Source of the DNA: Bacillota bacterium
Lineage (GTDB): Bacteria > Bacillota > Negativicutes > Sporomusales > UBA7701
DNA length: 16,523 bases
Direction of reading: 5' to 3'
NCBI GenBank assembly: GCA_023415075.1
Contig: JAEZLU010000156.1
Span: 1-16,523 of the forward strand
Shown: positions 7,970 to 14,942 of the stretch, one piece after another
Layout: each line of letters opens with the position of its first letter
Numbering within the stretch: position 1 is the first letter of the stretch
Notes under the pieces: generated by a model
Seen by the model: the letters and a program-made list of their open reading frames with translations, nothing else
What the model was told of the DNA's origin: nothing
Database searches by the model: none
Translations under genes and position numbers: made by a program

Positions 7970-7975
7970 GAGATC

Positions 7976-8857
7976 TTATAGCGCGCCAAGGTCTTTCATG
8001 ACCTTCTTCAGCTGGTCGAGTTCGCCGGCCGCCATCGGCACCAGCGGCGGCCGCAGCGGTCCGCCCGGCTGGCCGATGAGGCTGGTCGCCGTTTTGATGG
8101 GTATCGGGTTGGTTGTGATGAAAATCACCTTAAAGAACGGCAGCAGCTCCAGGTGGATATCGCGGGCCTTGGCGATGTCGCCGGCGAAGAAGGCCTTGAC
8201 CATATCCTGCATCCGCAGGCCGACGACATGGGCGGCCACACTGATAATACCGACGCCGCCCACCGATAAAATCGGCAGCGTCAGGCTGTCGTCGCCGCTA
8301 TAGACGAGAAAATCTTTCGGCACGGTGCGGATGATCTCCGAGATCTGGTCAAGATTGCCGCTGGATTCCTTAAGAGCGACGATGTTCTTGATCGCCGCCA
8401 GGCGGGCGATGGTCGGCGGCAGGATATTCGAAGCCGTACGGCCGGGAACGTTGTAGAGAATGATCGGCAGGTCGGTTTCCTCGGCGATTGCCTTGAAATG
8501 CTGGTAAAAGCCCTCCTGGGGCGGCTTGTTGTAATACGGGCCGACAAGCATTGCACCGTGGACGCCCACCTTCTCGGCTTCCTTGGTCAGGGCGATCGAG
8601 GCCCGGGTATCATTCGAGCCGGTACCGGCGATAACCGCAGCCTTGTCGCCGACCGCCTCGAGCACGGTAGCGAACAACTTGAGCTTCTCCTCGTTGGTCA
8701 TTGTGGCCGCCTCGCCGGTGCTGCCGGAAACCACCAGACCGTCCGAGCCGTTGGCTACCAAATACTTGGCCAGTTTGGCCGCTCCTTGATAATCGACGCT
8801 TAGATCATCGTTGAACGGCGTGACCATCGCTGTAAGAACACGACCGAAATTTTTCAT
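7976..8857 (-). CDS. dapA: 4-hydroxy-tetrahydrodipicolinate synthase DapA
   Basis: DapA condenses aspartate semialdehyde with pyruvate, the first committed step to diaminopimelate and lysine. The 293-residue protein has the pyruvate-binding motif SGSTGEA (44-50), YNVPGRT with Y135 and R140, and the Schiff-base lysine K163 in ALKESSGN. Length and order of motifs are normal for the family. Two ATGs are adjacent. The second (8857) lies seven bases from GGGGGAG and gives the usual MKNFGRVLTAMVTPF start; the first (8860) is only four bases away. It is the last gene of dapB-asd-dapG-dapA, 30 bp after dapG, with its own ribosome-binding site. Confidence 0.95.
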   Translation of the reverse strand: MKNFGRVLTAMVTPFNDDLSVDYQGAAKLAKYLVANGSDGLVVSGSTGEAATMTNEEKLKLFATVLEAVGDKAAVIAGTGSNDTRASIALTKEAEKVGVHGAMLVGPYYNKPPQEGFYQHFKAIAEETDLPIILYNVPGRTASNILPPTIARLAAIKNIVALKESSGNLDQISEIIRTVPKDFLVYSGDDSLTLPILSVGGVGIISVAAHVVGLRMQDMVKAFFAGDIAKARDIHLELLPFFKVIFITTNPIPIKTATSLIGQPGGPLRPPLVPMAAGELDQLKKVMKDLGAL

Positions 8858-8887
8858 CATGTGTCTCCCCCTTTTCCCTACAAAAAA

Positions 8888-9346
8888 TCAATCAGCAAGC
8901 CCGAATTTTTCATGCAGAGCCTTTACAGCCTGCGGCACGTCGGCCCTATTCACCAGCACCGAGATCGACGTATGCGAGTCGACCGTCTGTAGTATGGGAA
9001 TATTGTTGTAGGACAACGCCTCGACAAAGTTGGCCATGACCCCCGGCACCTCGTGGATGCCGCCGCCGACCACCGAAACCTTGGCGCAGTCGCGGCGGGG
9101 CTCGGCCTTGTAGCCCAGTTTGGCCAGCCGGGCGAGCGCCTTCTCGGCCACGTCCTCGGCCACCGTGAACATAACCTGCCCCGGATGGACGTTTATCAAG
9201 TCGACGCTGATGCCGTTATCAGCCATCGCCCGGAAAATCTTATAGCTTTCATTGTGGGTGGTATCAGGCTCGAGGGCCAGCTTAAGCTGGACGATACTCT
9301 GGAGATAAGTAACGCCGGTGGCGATACGGTCGGGGACAGCATTCAT
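8888..9346 (-). other. Predicted internal translation product: aspartokinase beta subunit
   Basis: The in-frame ATG at 9346-9344 (residue 255 of aspartokinase) has AGGAGGGG at 9360-9353, six bases upstream. That is stronger than the site for the full-length protein. The product would be 152 residues covering both ACT domains. B. subtilis LysC makes a beta subunit from an internal start at an equivalent place. The site is seen; its use here is inferred. Confidence 0.65.
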
Positions 9347-10108
9347 CTCCGGCCCCTCCTTGGTGATATTGGTTATCAGCGTGCCCGGGGCATCGGAAAA
9401 GGTCGACTTTACGACAAGCGGGATATTCTTCTGCATGGCGATTTCCACCGCCCGCGGATGAATGACCTTGGCCCCCTGGTGGGCAAGCTGGGCAACCTCG
9501 TTGTAGCTGATAATATCAAGAATCTTGGCGTTGTCGACGATGCGGGGGTCGGCGGTCATTATGCCGTCGACATCGGTGTATATCTCAATCATCTCGGCCT
9601 TGAGGGCGGCGCCAAGCACCGAGGCCGAAGTATCGCTGCCGCCGCGGCCGAGGGTCGTGAACTCGCCGTCGGCGGTAATCCCCTGAAAACCGCAGACCAC
9701 CGGCACCTTGCCCATTTTCAGCAGGCTGAGTATCCGGGCGGCGTCTACCTTGAGGATGCGGGCGCTGCCGAAATTGCTGTCGGTGGTTATGCCGGCCTGG
9801 CCGCCGGTAAGCATCACGGCGTCCATATCGGCCGCCTGCAGCACACCGGTCATAACCACCGCCGAAATAATCTCGCCGCAATACATGATATGGTCGCGCT
9901 CGCGGGCGGCAATGCCCGGCGAAGCGACCCGCGCCAGATCAAGCAGCGTATCGGTGGCGTAAGGGTCGCCGCGGCGGCCCATAGCGGAAACAACCACCAC
10001 CGGGTTGAATCCCTGGGCGCGGGCCTGGCTGATTTTGTTCACCGCCATCGCCCGCACCTCGGGCGAGGCCACCGAAGTGCCGCCAAACTTCTGTACAATA
10101 ATGCGCAT
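8888..10108 (-). CDS. dapG: Aspartokinase (DapG/LysC type) with two ACT domains
   Basis: Aspartokinase phosphorylates aspartate at the head of the aspartate family pathway. The 406-residue protein opens with VQKFGGTSV (5-13). It contains TTLGRGGSDTSA (151-162), YTDVDGIMTADPRI (177-190) and HQGAKVIHPRAVEIA (210-224), then ACT domains from about residue 265 to the end. Length matches B. subtilis DapG and LysC. I use dapG because asd-dapG-dapA is the B. subtilis order. Effector specificity (diaminopimelate, lysine or threonine) cannot be read. The ATG at 10108 has GAGGTG five bases upstream, and asd ends 9 bp before it. An internal ATG (9346) with a strong ribosome-binding site probably yields a 152-residue regulatory subunit. 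Confidence 0.93.
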   Translation of the reverse strand: MRIIVQKFGGTSVASPEVRAMAVNKISQARAQGFNPVVVVSAMGRRGDPYATDTLLDLARVASPGIAARERDHIMYCGEIISAVVMTGVLQAADMDAVMLTGGQAGITTDSNFGSARILKVDAARILSLLKMGKVPVVCGFQGITADGEFTTLGRGGSDTSASVLGAALKAEMIEIYTDVDGIMTADPRIVDNAKILDIISYNEVAQLAHQGAKVIHPRAVEIAMQKNIPLVVKSTFSDAPGTLITNITKEGPEMNAVPDRIATGVTYLQSIVQLKLALEPDTTHNESYKIFRAMADNGISVDLINVHPGQVMFTVAEDVAEKALARLAKLGYKAEPRRDCAKVSVVGGGIHEVPGVMANFVEALSYNNIPILQTVDSHTSISVLVNRADVPQAVKALHEKFGLAD

Positions 10109-10117
10109 ACTTACACC

Positions 10118-11149
10118 TCAAACTAAATTGTGCTGGATCATATATTCGGCGATCTGCAAGGCGTTGAGGGCGGCGCCCTTGCGGATCTGGTCGCCCACCA
10201 CCCACAGGTTCAGACCGTGGGCCACCGTCTTGTCCTCGCGAATGCGGCCTACAAACACTTCGTTGCGGCCCGAGGTAAATAGCGGCATCGGGTAAACCTG
10301 CTCGGACGGGTTGTCTTCGACAATCAGGCCGGGGAAAGCGGCCAGCAGGCGCTTGGCCTCGGCCGCCGACAGCGGGGCCGACAGCTCGATATTCACCGCC
10401 TCCGAGTGGCTGCGGTACACCGGCACCCGCACAGTCGTCGCCGTCACGGCGATGTTGGAATCGCTGAGGATTTTCTTGGTCTCGTCGACCATCTTGACTT
10501 CTTCTTTGCTGTAACCGTCGTCCAGGAAGACATCCACCTGGGGCAACAAGTTGAAGGCGATCGGGAAATGCTTGGGCTGGCTGGCGCTGGGGAGAATCTT
10601 GGCCTCGGTCGGCTTATTCTCGAAAGCCGCCTGCACCTGGTCGGTCAGCTCGTCGATGGCCTCTTTGCCGGCGCCCGACACCGCCTGGTAGGTGGACACG
10701 ACAACCCGTTTGATCTTGACGGCGTCATGGATGGGCTTGAGAGCCATGACCATGATGATCGTCGAGCAGTTCGGGTTGGCGATGATGCCCTTATGGTCCT
10801 TCAGAGCCTCGGGGTTGACCTCGGGCACCACCAGGGGAACGTTCGGGTCCATGCGAAAGGCGCTCGAGTTGTCGATAACCACGGCGCCGTGCTTGACGGC
10901 TTCCGGGGCGAAAACTTTACTGGCGGCGCCGCCGGCGAACAGGGCGATTTCCACCCCTTTAAACGAGTCGGCGGTCGCTTCTTCGACCGTATACGTCTTG
11001 CCGAGAAATTCGATCTTTTTGCCGGCCGAACGTTCCGATGCCAGAAGCTTCAGCTCGTTAAACGGAAAATTGCGCTCGGCGATGAGCTGCAGGAACTCCT
11101 GCCCCACCGCGCCGGTAGCTCCAAGGATTGCTGTGTTGTACCTTCTCAT
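10118..11149 (-). CDS. asd: Aspartate-semialdehyde dehydrogenase
   Basis: Asd reduces aspartyl phosphate to aspartate semialdehyde with NADPH. The 343-residue protein has the Rossmann motif ILGATGAVGQE (8-18). Catalytic C128 lies in NPNCSTI, followed by STYQAVSGAGKEA (152-164) with Q155, and H248 in RVPVYRSHSE. The ATG at 11149 has GGAGGG seven bases upstream and gives the canonical MRRYNTAILGATG. An in-frame start at 11206 would overlap dapB and is rejected. It lies 19 bp after dapB and 9 bp before dapG, consistent with one operon. Confidence 0.96.
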   Translation of the reverse strand: MRRYNTAILGATGAVGQEFLQLIAERNFPFNELKLLASERSAGKKIEFLGKTYTVEEATADSFKGVEIALFAGGAASKVFAPEAVKHGAVVIDNSSAFRMDPNVPLVVPEVNPEALKDHKGIIANPNCSTIIMVMALKPIHDAVKIKRVVVSTYQAVSGAGKEAIDELTDQVQAAFENKPTEAKILPSASQPKHFPIAFNLLPQVDVFLDDGYSKEEVKMVDETKKILSDSNIAVTATTVRVPVYRSHSEAVNIELSAPLSAAEAKRLLAAFPGLIVEDNPSEQVYPMPLFTSGRNEVFVGRIREDKTVAHGLNLWVVGDQIRKGAALNALQIAEYMIQHNLV

Positions 11150-11168
11150 TGATGAACCCTCCGTTGCA

Positions 11169-11960
11169 CTATAAAATTTTATCCAGGCCGTAAACCAGGC
11201 CATCAACCGTCAAAACCTTCTTGCAGGCAAGCAGCACTCCCGGCATGAAGGATTCGCGGGAATTGGAGTCGTGGCGGATGGTCAGGCTCTGGCCCAGACC
11301 GCCGAAAATAACTTCCTGGTGGGCGACATAGCCGGGCAAGCGGACGCTGTGCAGGCGGATGCCGGCATATTCGCCGCCGCGGGCCCCGGCCAGCTTCTCG
11401 ACTTCATCGGGGTGGCCCTGCCGTAGCTTACCGCGCTCGGCGGCAATGAGCTCGGCGGTGCGAATGGCCGTGCCGGAGGGCGCGTCAAGCTTCTGGTCGT
11501 GATGAAGCTCGATTATCTCGACCTGGGGAAAATGCTTGGCCGCTTCCACGGCCAACTGCATCATGACGATGGCGCCGATCGAAAAGTTGGGGGCCACGAT
11601 GGCGTTAACATTATGTTTTGTACAAAGATTGCGGATTTCCTCCACGTTGGCTGACGACAGGCCGGTTGTGCCGACTACCGGGCAAACGCCGGCGGCTATG
11701 GCGACGCGCACATTGCCCATAACCGCCTCCGGCGCGGTAAAATCGACCATTACCTGGGGTTTGGTCTCGCTGATTACTGTCGGCAGGTCGTTGCCGACGA
11801 CGACGCCGATCTTGCCGACGCCGATAAGATCGCCGACATCGGCAAAATCGGACTTCGCATCGACGGCGCCGACGACGCTCAGATGGTCGTCCCGATGAAC
11901 GGCCTTCAGCACCTCGCGGCCCATTTTGCCATAAGCGCCTGAGACCATTACTCTTATCAT
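11169..11960 (-). CDS. dapB: 4-hydroxy-tetrahydrodipicolinate reductase DapB
   Basis: DapB reduces the DapA product with NAD(P)H to tetrahydrodipicolinate. The 263-residue protein has the nucleotide-binding GAYGKMG (8-14), DFTAPEAV (73-80) and GTTGLS (97-102). The catalytic signature ELHHDQKLDAPSGTA (151-165) includes H153, H154 and K157. The ATG at 11960 has GGGAGGTG seven bases upstream. It is the first gene after the lysine riboswitch terminator, so it is the most directly controlled. In B. subtilis dapB lies elsewhere; here it occupies the place where dpaA/dpaB would sit. Confidence 0.96.
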   Translation of the reverse strand: MIRVMVSGAYGKMGREVLKAVHRDDHLSVVGAVDAKSDFADVGDLIGVGKIGVVVGNDLPTVISETKPQVMVDFTAPEAVMGNVRVAIAAGVCPVVGTTGLSSANVEEIRNLCTKHNVNAIVAPNFSIGAIVMMQLAVEAAKHFPQVEIIELHHDQKLDAPSGTAIRTAELIAAERGKLRQGHPDEVEKLAGARGGEYAGIRLHSVRLPGYVAHQEVIFGGLGQSLTIRHDSNSRESFMPGVLLACKKVLTVDGLVYGLDKIL

Positions 11961-11976
11961 CTACTTCACCTCCCTG

Positions 11977-12014
11977 AAAAATGCGAACAGCCGGCGAGCA
12001 TATCTCACCGGCTG
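11977..12014 (-). terminator. Riboswitch-controlled intrinsic terminator before dapB
   Basis: On the minus strand CAGCCGGTGAG pairs with CTCGCCGGCTG over 11 bp (one G-U) around ATATG, followed by TTCGCA and five T. It sits between the riboswitch and the dapB ribosome-binding site, the expected position for the off switch. Confidence 0.88.
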
Positions 12015-12029
12015 CCTAAAATCGGCAGC
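12011..12029 (-). promoter_or_regulatory. Candidate antiterminator stem
   Basis: GCTGCC (12029-12024 on the minus strand) pairs with GGCAGC (12016-12011), loop GATTTTA. Its 3' arm shares bases 12011-12014 with the 5' arm of the terminator, so the two cannot form together. Confidence 0.55.
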
Positions 12030-12075
12030 GCCCAAGGAAAGGAAGAAAACTAAACCGTTTTTCCCCCCGCCCTTA

Positions 12076-12252
12076 GAAGAGATAGCGCTCCACCAAAGCA
12101 AACTTTGGCGACAGTCTTGCATCTGTTCGATGCAACCCCAACGCGAAGACATGGCAGTCATTCGCGCTTCGGCAGACAACCCTTTTCTTTCAGATCATCG
12201 ATACCACTCTTCCTGAAAGTACTATTGTTGCCTGCACCTCTAGCTCCCTGCG
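12076..12252 (-). promoter_or_regulatory. Lysine riboswitch (L box)
   Basis: The leader reads, on the minus strand, AGCTAGAGGTGCAGGC then AGTA. The core GGGTTGTCTGCCGAAGCG follows, then GCGTTGGGGTTGCATCGAAC, GATGCAAGACTGTC, an AAAGTTTGCTTT hairpin, and TGGTGGAGCGCTATCTC closing the P1 stem. These blocks match, in order, the B. subtilis lysC L box as I remember it (AGAGGTGC, AGUA, CGCCGAAGC, GCUGUC, GGAGGGCUAUCUC). A terminator and overlapping antiterminator follow before dapB. When lysine binds, terminator formation should reduce dapB-asd-dapG-dapA transcription. A 72-residue minus-strand reading frame inside it is spurious. Confidence 0.92.
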
Positions 12253-12275
12253 CAGGATTTATTTAATTTATGTAC

Positions 12276-12305
12276 ATTGTATAATAATGGTTCCACCGGT
12301 GTCAA
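12276..12305 (-). promoter_or_regulatory. Sigma-A-type promoter of the dap operon
   Basis: A perfect TTGACA (12305-12300) is followed 16 bases later by TATACA (12283-12278), or 18 bases later by TACAAT (12281-12276). Transcription would start about 12270, shortly before the L box. The promoter lies just past the stop of the stress-protein gene. Confidence 0.8.
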
Positions 12306-12326
12306 CTTTTTTGGCGAATTTTCTCC

Positions 12327-12962
12327 TCACTGCCCTTTCCGCTGCTGCTGCTGGTTCTGCGGCAGCTGATGGTTTTCGACGTCGCTGGCGCCGCTCTGGC
12401 GGAGAATCTGGGCCGCCTGGTTGACCTTCTGGGAGCTGGTCTGGACGATAGCCAGAATGCCGCCCTGGGCAACATGCTGCTCGTACTTCTGGCTGACCTG
12501 GGCCGGGATACCCCAGTCGATCAGGCCGCCGGCCACCCCGCCGGCCACCGCGCCGCCGAGAGCCGCAGCAATCGGTCCGGCGGCTATGATCGGGCCGACC
12601 CCGGGGATGGCCAGAGCGCCGGCGCCGAGAATCAGGCCGCCGATACCGCCGAGGGTGCCGCCGGTAAGGGCGCCGTCGGTAATATCGTCATCGACATATT
12701 TTTCGCCTTTGCCACCTTTCTTGGCAACAATGTTGATCTCCTCCTGGGTGAAACCCTGCTGCCGGAGCTTCTGAACGGCCTGTTCGGCCTGCTGGTGGGA
12801 ACTGAAAACGCCGATGACGACCTGCGAGGCCTGGCCGCCGGCTCCCTGCTGAGAACCGTACGCCTGGCCGCCCTGCTGGCTGGTGAAGGCGGCCTGGCCG
12901 CTTGAATAAGCGGTCAGTATAGCCTGGCTCCCCTGATCTTGTGTGGTATTCTGGCTGGTCAT
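12327..12962 (-). CDS. Glycine-zipper general stress protein (YflT/17M-like)
   Basis: The 211-residue protein starts at ATG 12962, with AGGAGG seven bases upstream. Residues 1-47 are a Q/G/S-rich low-complexity tail. Residues 48-80 (VVIGVFSSHQQAEQAVQKLR then GFTQEEINIVAKK) match the small alpha/beta repeat of YflT-type general stress proteins. A hydrophobic glycine zipper spans about 97-148 (GGTLGGIGGLILGAG, then PIAAALGGAVAGGVAGG). A second half-repeat at 165-197 (GGILAIVQTS, ILRQSGASDVE) follows, and the end is again Q-rich. The zipper suggests membrane association. The molecular function is unknown. It ends just before the dap promoter with no terminator visible between. Confidence 0.7.
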   Translation of the reverse strand: MTSQNTTQDQGSQAILTAYSSGQAAFTSQQGGQAYGSQQGAGGQASQVVIGVFSSHQQAEQAVQKLRQQGFTQEEINIVAKKGGKGEKYVDDDITDGALTGGTLGGIGGLILGAGALAIPGVGPIIAAGPIAAALGGAVAGGVAGGLIDWGIPAQVSQKYEQHVAQGGILAIVQTSSQKVNQAAQILRQSGASDVENHQLPQNQQQQRKGQ

Positions 12963-12973
12963 GGTCATTCCTC

Positions 12974-13008
12974 CTAGCATTATATATCGATACGACATAT
13001 ACTGCTAG
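12974..13008 (-). promoter_or_regulatory. Inverted repeat abutting the stress-protein ribosome-binding site
   Basis: CTAGCA and TGCTAG (12974-12979 and 13003-13008) flank an AT-rich stretch that can extend the stem through TATAT/ATATA. On the mRNA its 3' arm runs into AGGAGG at 12975-12970. It could tune translation or be an operator; the role is not known. Confidence 0.35.
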
Positions 13009-13037
13009 TCTACCCCAGACCGCCAAAAATATGTCAG

Positions 13038-13322
13038 CTATCCCTCTTCGCCCCGTCGGAAAAGCGGGTAGGCCCGTTCATAGGCGTTGGTCAGGTCGAC
13101 AATTATCACCTCGTCGCCGATCCGGCGGATCGACTGCCAGGGAATGGTATGGGACCTGCCTTCGCCCATCAGGGCGGTGAGGAGACCTTTCTTCGGCATT
13201 AGCATGGCGCTTATGCGGCCAGACGGCCCGTCTAGCAGCAGGTCGCACTCGTCCACGAAGCCCAGGCGGGCTCCGTCTTCCAGATTGATTACCTCTTTAC
13301 CCATCAAATCGCTCAGCCTCAT
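13038..13322 (-). CDS. ymxH: YlmC/YmxH family PRC-barrel protein (sporulation-associated)
   Basis: This is a 94-residue PRC-barrel protein, close in length to B. subtilis YmxH. The start MRLSDLMGKEVINLEDGARL is typical, followed by GFVDECDLLLDGPSGRISAM and an IPWQSIRRIGDEVIIVDL strand pair near the end. YlmC/YmxH proteins are conserved in spore formers, but their biochemical role is unclear. The ATG at 13322, with TAGGTG six bases upstream, gives the family start; a GTG at 13331 is less likely. It is 9 bp after the small membrane protein gene. Position between the mlpA-type peptidase and the asd-dapG-dapA genes is the same as in B. subtilis, which supports the name. Confidence 0.85.
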   Translation of the reverse strand: MRLSDLMGKEVINLEDGARLGFVDECDLLLDGPSGRISAMLMPKKGLLTALMGEGRSHTIPWQSIRRIGDEVIIVDLTNAYERAYPLFRRGEEG

Positions 13323-13331
13323 CTTCAGCAC

Positions 13332-13655
13332 CTACTTCTGCTTGAATTTCCAAAACAGGCGGCCGACAAGCGGCTGGACAAGCGCCAGGCCGATGGCCGT
13401 CAGCGCCAGCGGGTCGACCGACACCTGCATCAGCGATACCCTGTCAGGCATATCCATCTTAAGAAAAGACGTCAGGGCGATGATGGCCAGATACACGCCG
13501 CCGGCGGTGGCCACAAGCTCCTGAACGGCCATCGACAGCGGCGAGGCCCGCGTCTCCACCCCGAAGATATCGTCGCGGTACTGCCTGACCCGCAGCCACA
13601 GCGAACAGCCCACCAGAATAAGCAGCAGCGCTACAACCACCAGGGCCACGGTCAT
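13332..13655 (-). CDS. Small membrane protein of unknown function
   Basis: I do not recognise this 107-residue protein. It has three hydrophobic segments, at about 2-21 (VALVVVALLLILVG), 48-66 (VATAGGVYLAIIALTSFL) and 82-101 (PLALTAIGLALVQPLVGRLF). A basic loop (RVRQYRD, 22-27) follows the first, and the C-terminus FWKFKQK is positively charged. The ATG at 13655 follows a G-rich ribosome-binding site (GAGGGG, five bases upstream). It ends 9 bp before ymxH, so the two are almost certainly co-transcribed and may act together. It is divergent from the amidase gene. Confidence 0.75.
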   Translation of the reverse strand: MTVALVVVALLLILVGCSLWLRVRQYRDDIFGVETRASPLSMAVQELVATAGGVYLAIIALTSFLKMDMPDRVSLMQVSVDPLALTAIGLALVQPLVGRLFWKFKQK

Positions 13656-13822
13656 CCACCCCCCCTCGTCTCCTGCACTATACCATTATGCGCCAGCTAA
13701 CAATAATATGCCGGCGGCGCTGCTACCGCCCGCAGGAAACAGGGGTTATGGCTACCGGCGGAGAATATCGCAGAATAGATCATTCGAGCAGCCGGCCAAG
13801 CGGCCGGGAAAGGAAACCTGAA

Positions 13823-14839
13823 ATGCGCATCCTGCTTACCGTCTGCCTGGCCCTTTTTTTCATCAGCCCGGCCGTCGTCCACGGGGCGGCCCACGACCGG
13901 GCGGCGCTGGAAAACGCCTACGGCCGGCCGGATATCGTCGACGACCGCGGTCATCATGGCTACCTGACAAATCTGGCCGACCGGCCGGCCACTCTCTGGC
14001 TTGAGTACGACGAGGCCGGCAAGATCGTCCGAGAAACAATCGTCCTCGCTGACCCCCTGCCCTTGCGCGAACTGGCCGCAGCCCTGCCGGTTCTGGGCGA
14101 AAAGCTGGCCGATCCGGCCGGCGACCTCTTCCTCATCCGGGCCTATCCGAACGACGAACTGGGAGCCTTGCTGCCGGACGCCGCCGGCCGGCAGCTGTTC
14201 GTGCGCTTTTTCCTCGACCGTCGCCAGGACCAAACGCGAATAAACATTCATTCCCGCGTCAGGGCCTTCACGCTGGCGGCAGCCGGACCTGCGGAAAGGA
14301 GACAGCCGCTGATGGCCGACGATTATGAACGCCCCGGGCCCCGCGACGGTGCCTGGATCAAGGCCGAGAATTTCTTTCGTCCCGGCCTGCACTTTTCCGA
14401 GAAACTCGTTCCCCGGAAAGCAACCAGGCTTATCGTCATTCACCACAGCAAAATCGAAAACATGTCCGTCGCCGCTATCCATGACCTCCATCTCAGGAAC
14501 GGCTGGGCCGGCATCGGTTACCACAAGGTGATACTGGCCGACGGTAGCGAAACCGACGGCCGCCCGGAGGGGGCCATCGGCGCCCATGCCCTTGGCGCTA
14601 ACCTTGAAAGCCTCGGTGTCGTAGTCGTGGGCGATTTCGACACCGGCCGGCCTTCGGCGGCCCAGCTGAATACCCTGGTAGCCCGGACGGCCAACCTCAT
14701 GAAAAAATACGCTATCGGCCTCGACAACGTCGTGCCTCACCGGGGGGTCACCGCCGGCACCACCTGCCCGGGGCTGCTATTTCCCTGGGACGAATTCAGG
14801 CAGGCCCTGGCGGCCAGGCTTGCGTCGCCGGCGTACTAA
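13823..14839 (+). CDS. Secreted N-acetylmuramoyl-L-alanine amidase (Amidase_2/PGRP type)
   Basis: The 338-residue protein begins with a signal peptide (MRILLTVCLALFFISPAVVH, with cleavage near GAA at 21-23). A region of about 145 residues that I do not recognise follows (for example NAYGRPDIVDDRG and TLWLEYDEAGKIVRE). The Amidase_2 domain spans about 200-335: LIVIHHSK (203-210), GIGYHKVILADG (230-241), IGAHALGAN (252-260) and VPHRGVTAGTTCPG (304-317). Likely zinc ligands are H207, H306 and C315, with Y233 near the active site as in T7 lysozyme. It should cleave the muramoyl-alanine bond in peptidoglycan outside the membrane. The ATG at 13823 has AAAGGA eight bases upstream. A frame extension to 13688 adds a non-signal stretch and is rejected. 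It interrupts an otherwise minus-strand block. Confidence 0.85.
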   Translation: MRILLTVCLALFFISPAVVHGAAHDRAALENAYGRPDIVDDRGHHGYLTNLADRPATLWLEYDEAGKIVRETIVLADPLPLRELAAALPVLGEKLADPAGDLFLIRAYPNDELGALLPDAAGRQLFVRFFLDRRQDQTRINIHSRVRAFTLAAAGPAERRQPLMADDYERPGPRDGAWIKAENFFRPGLHFSEKLVPRKATRLIVIHHSKIENMSVAAIHDLHLRNGWAGIGYHKVILADGSETDGRPEGAIGAHALGANLESLGVVVVGDFDTGRPSAAQLNTLVARTANLMKKYAIGLDNVVPHRGVTAGTTCPGLLFPWDEFRQALAARLASPAY

Positions 14840-14908
14840 TTCACCCAGCCGCTTTGCCGTACAACTGACGGCTGGCCCCGCCGGCACCCTGCGGCGGCAG
14901 AACATAAT

Positions 14909-14940
14909 AAAAAGAGGCTGGTGATCCAGCCTCTTTTTTT
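14909..14940. terminator. Bidirectional rho-independent terminator
   Basis: AAAAAGAGGCTGG (14909-14921) and CCAGCCTCTTTTT (14926-14938) form a 13-bp stem around TGAT. T-runs exist on both strands, so it can stop the plus-strand amidase transcript and the minus-strand mlpA-dut transcript, whose last stop is at 14943. Confidence 0.93.
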
Positions 14941-14942
14941 CT

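Noticed and set aside
7566..7975. CRISPR array in the repeat-rich gap
   Set aside because: There are no regularly spaced identical direct repeats and no cas genes; only varied inverted repeats and one motif seen twice.
9053..10126. Plus-strand open frame of about 357 residues antisense to aspartokinase
   Set aside because: It is the shadow of a clearly identified gene with all aspartokinase motifs; it has no recognisable motif of its own.
10406..11152. Plus-strand 248-residue frame antisense to asd
   Set aside because: Antisense shadow of a gene with catalytic Cys and His; composition typical of a GC-rich reverse frame.
11961..12179. Minus-strand 72-residue frame before dapB
   Set aside because: It lies across the lysine riboswitch and terminator; the RNA structure explains the sequence.
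12979..12984. TATAAT on the minus strand before the stress-protein gene as a promoter
   Set aside because: No -35 partner, and transcription would start at or inside the ribosome-binding site.
13697..14740. Minus-strand 347-residue frame antisense to the amidase
   Set aside because: The plus strand carries a signal peptide and intact zinc amidase motifs; the reverse frame has none and would span the divergent intergenic region.
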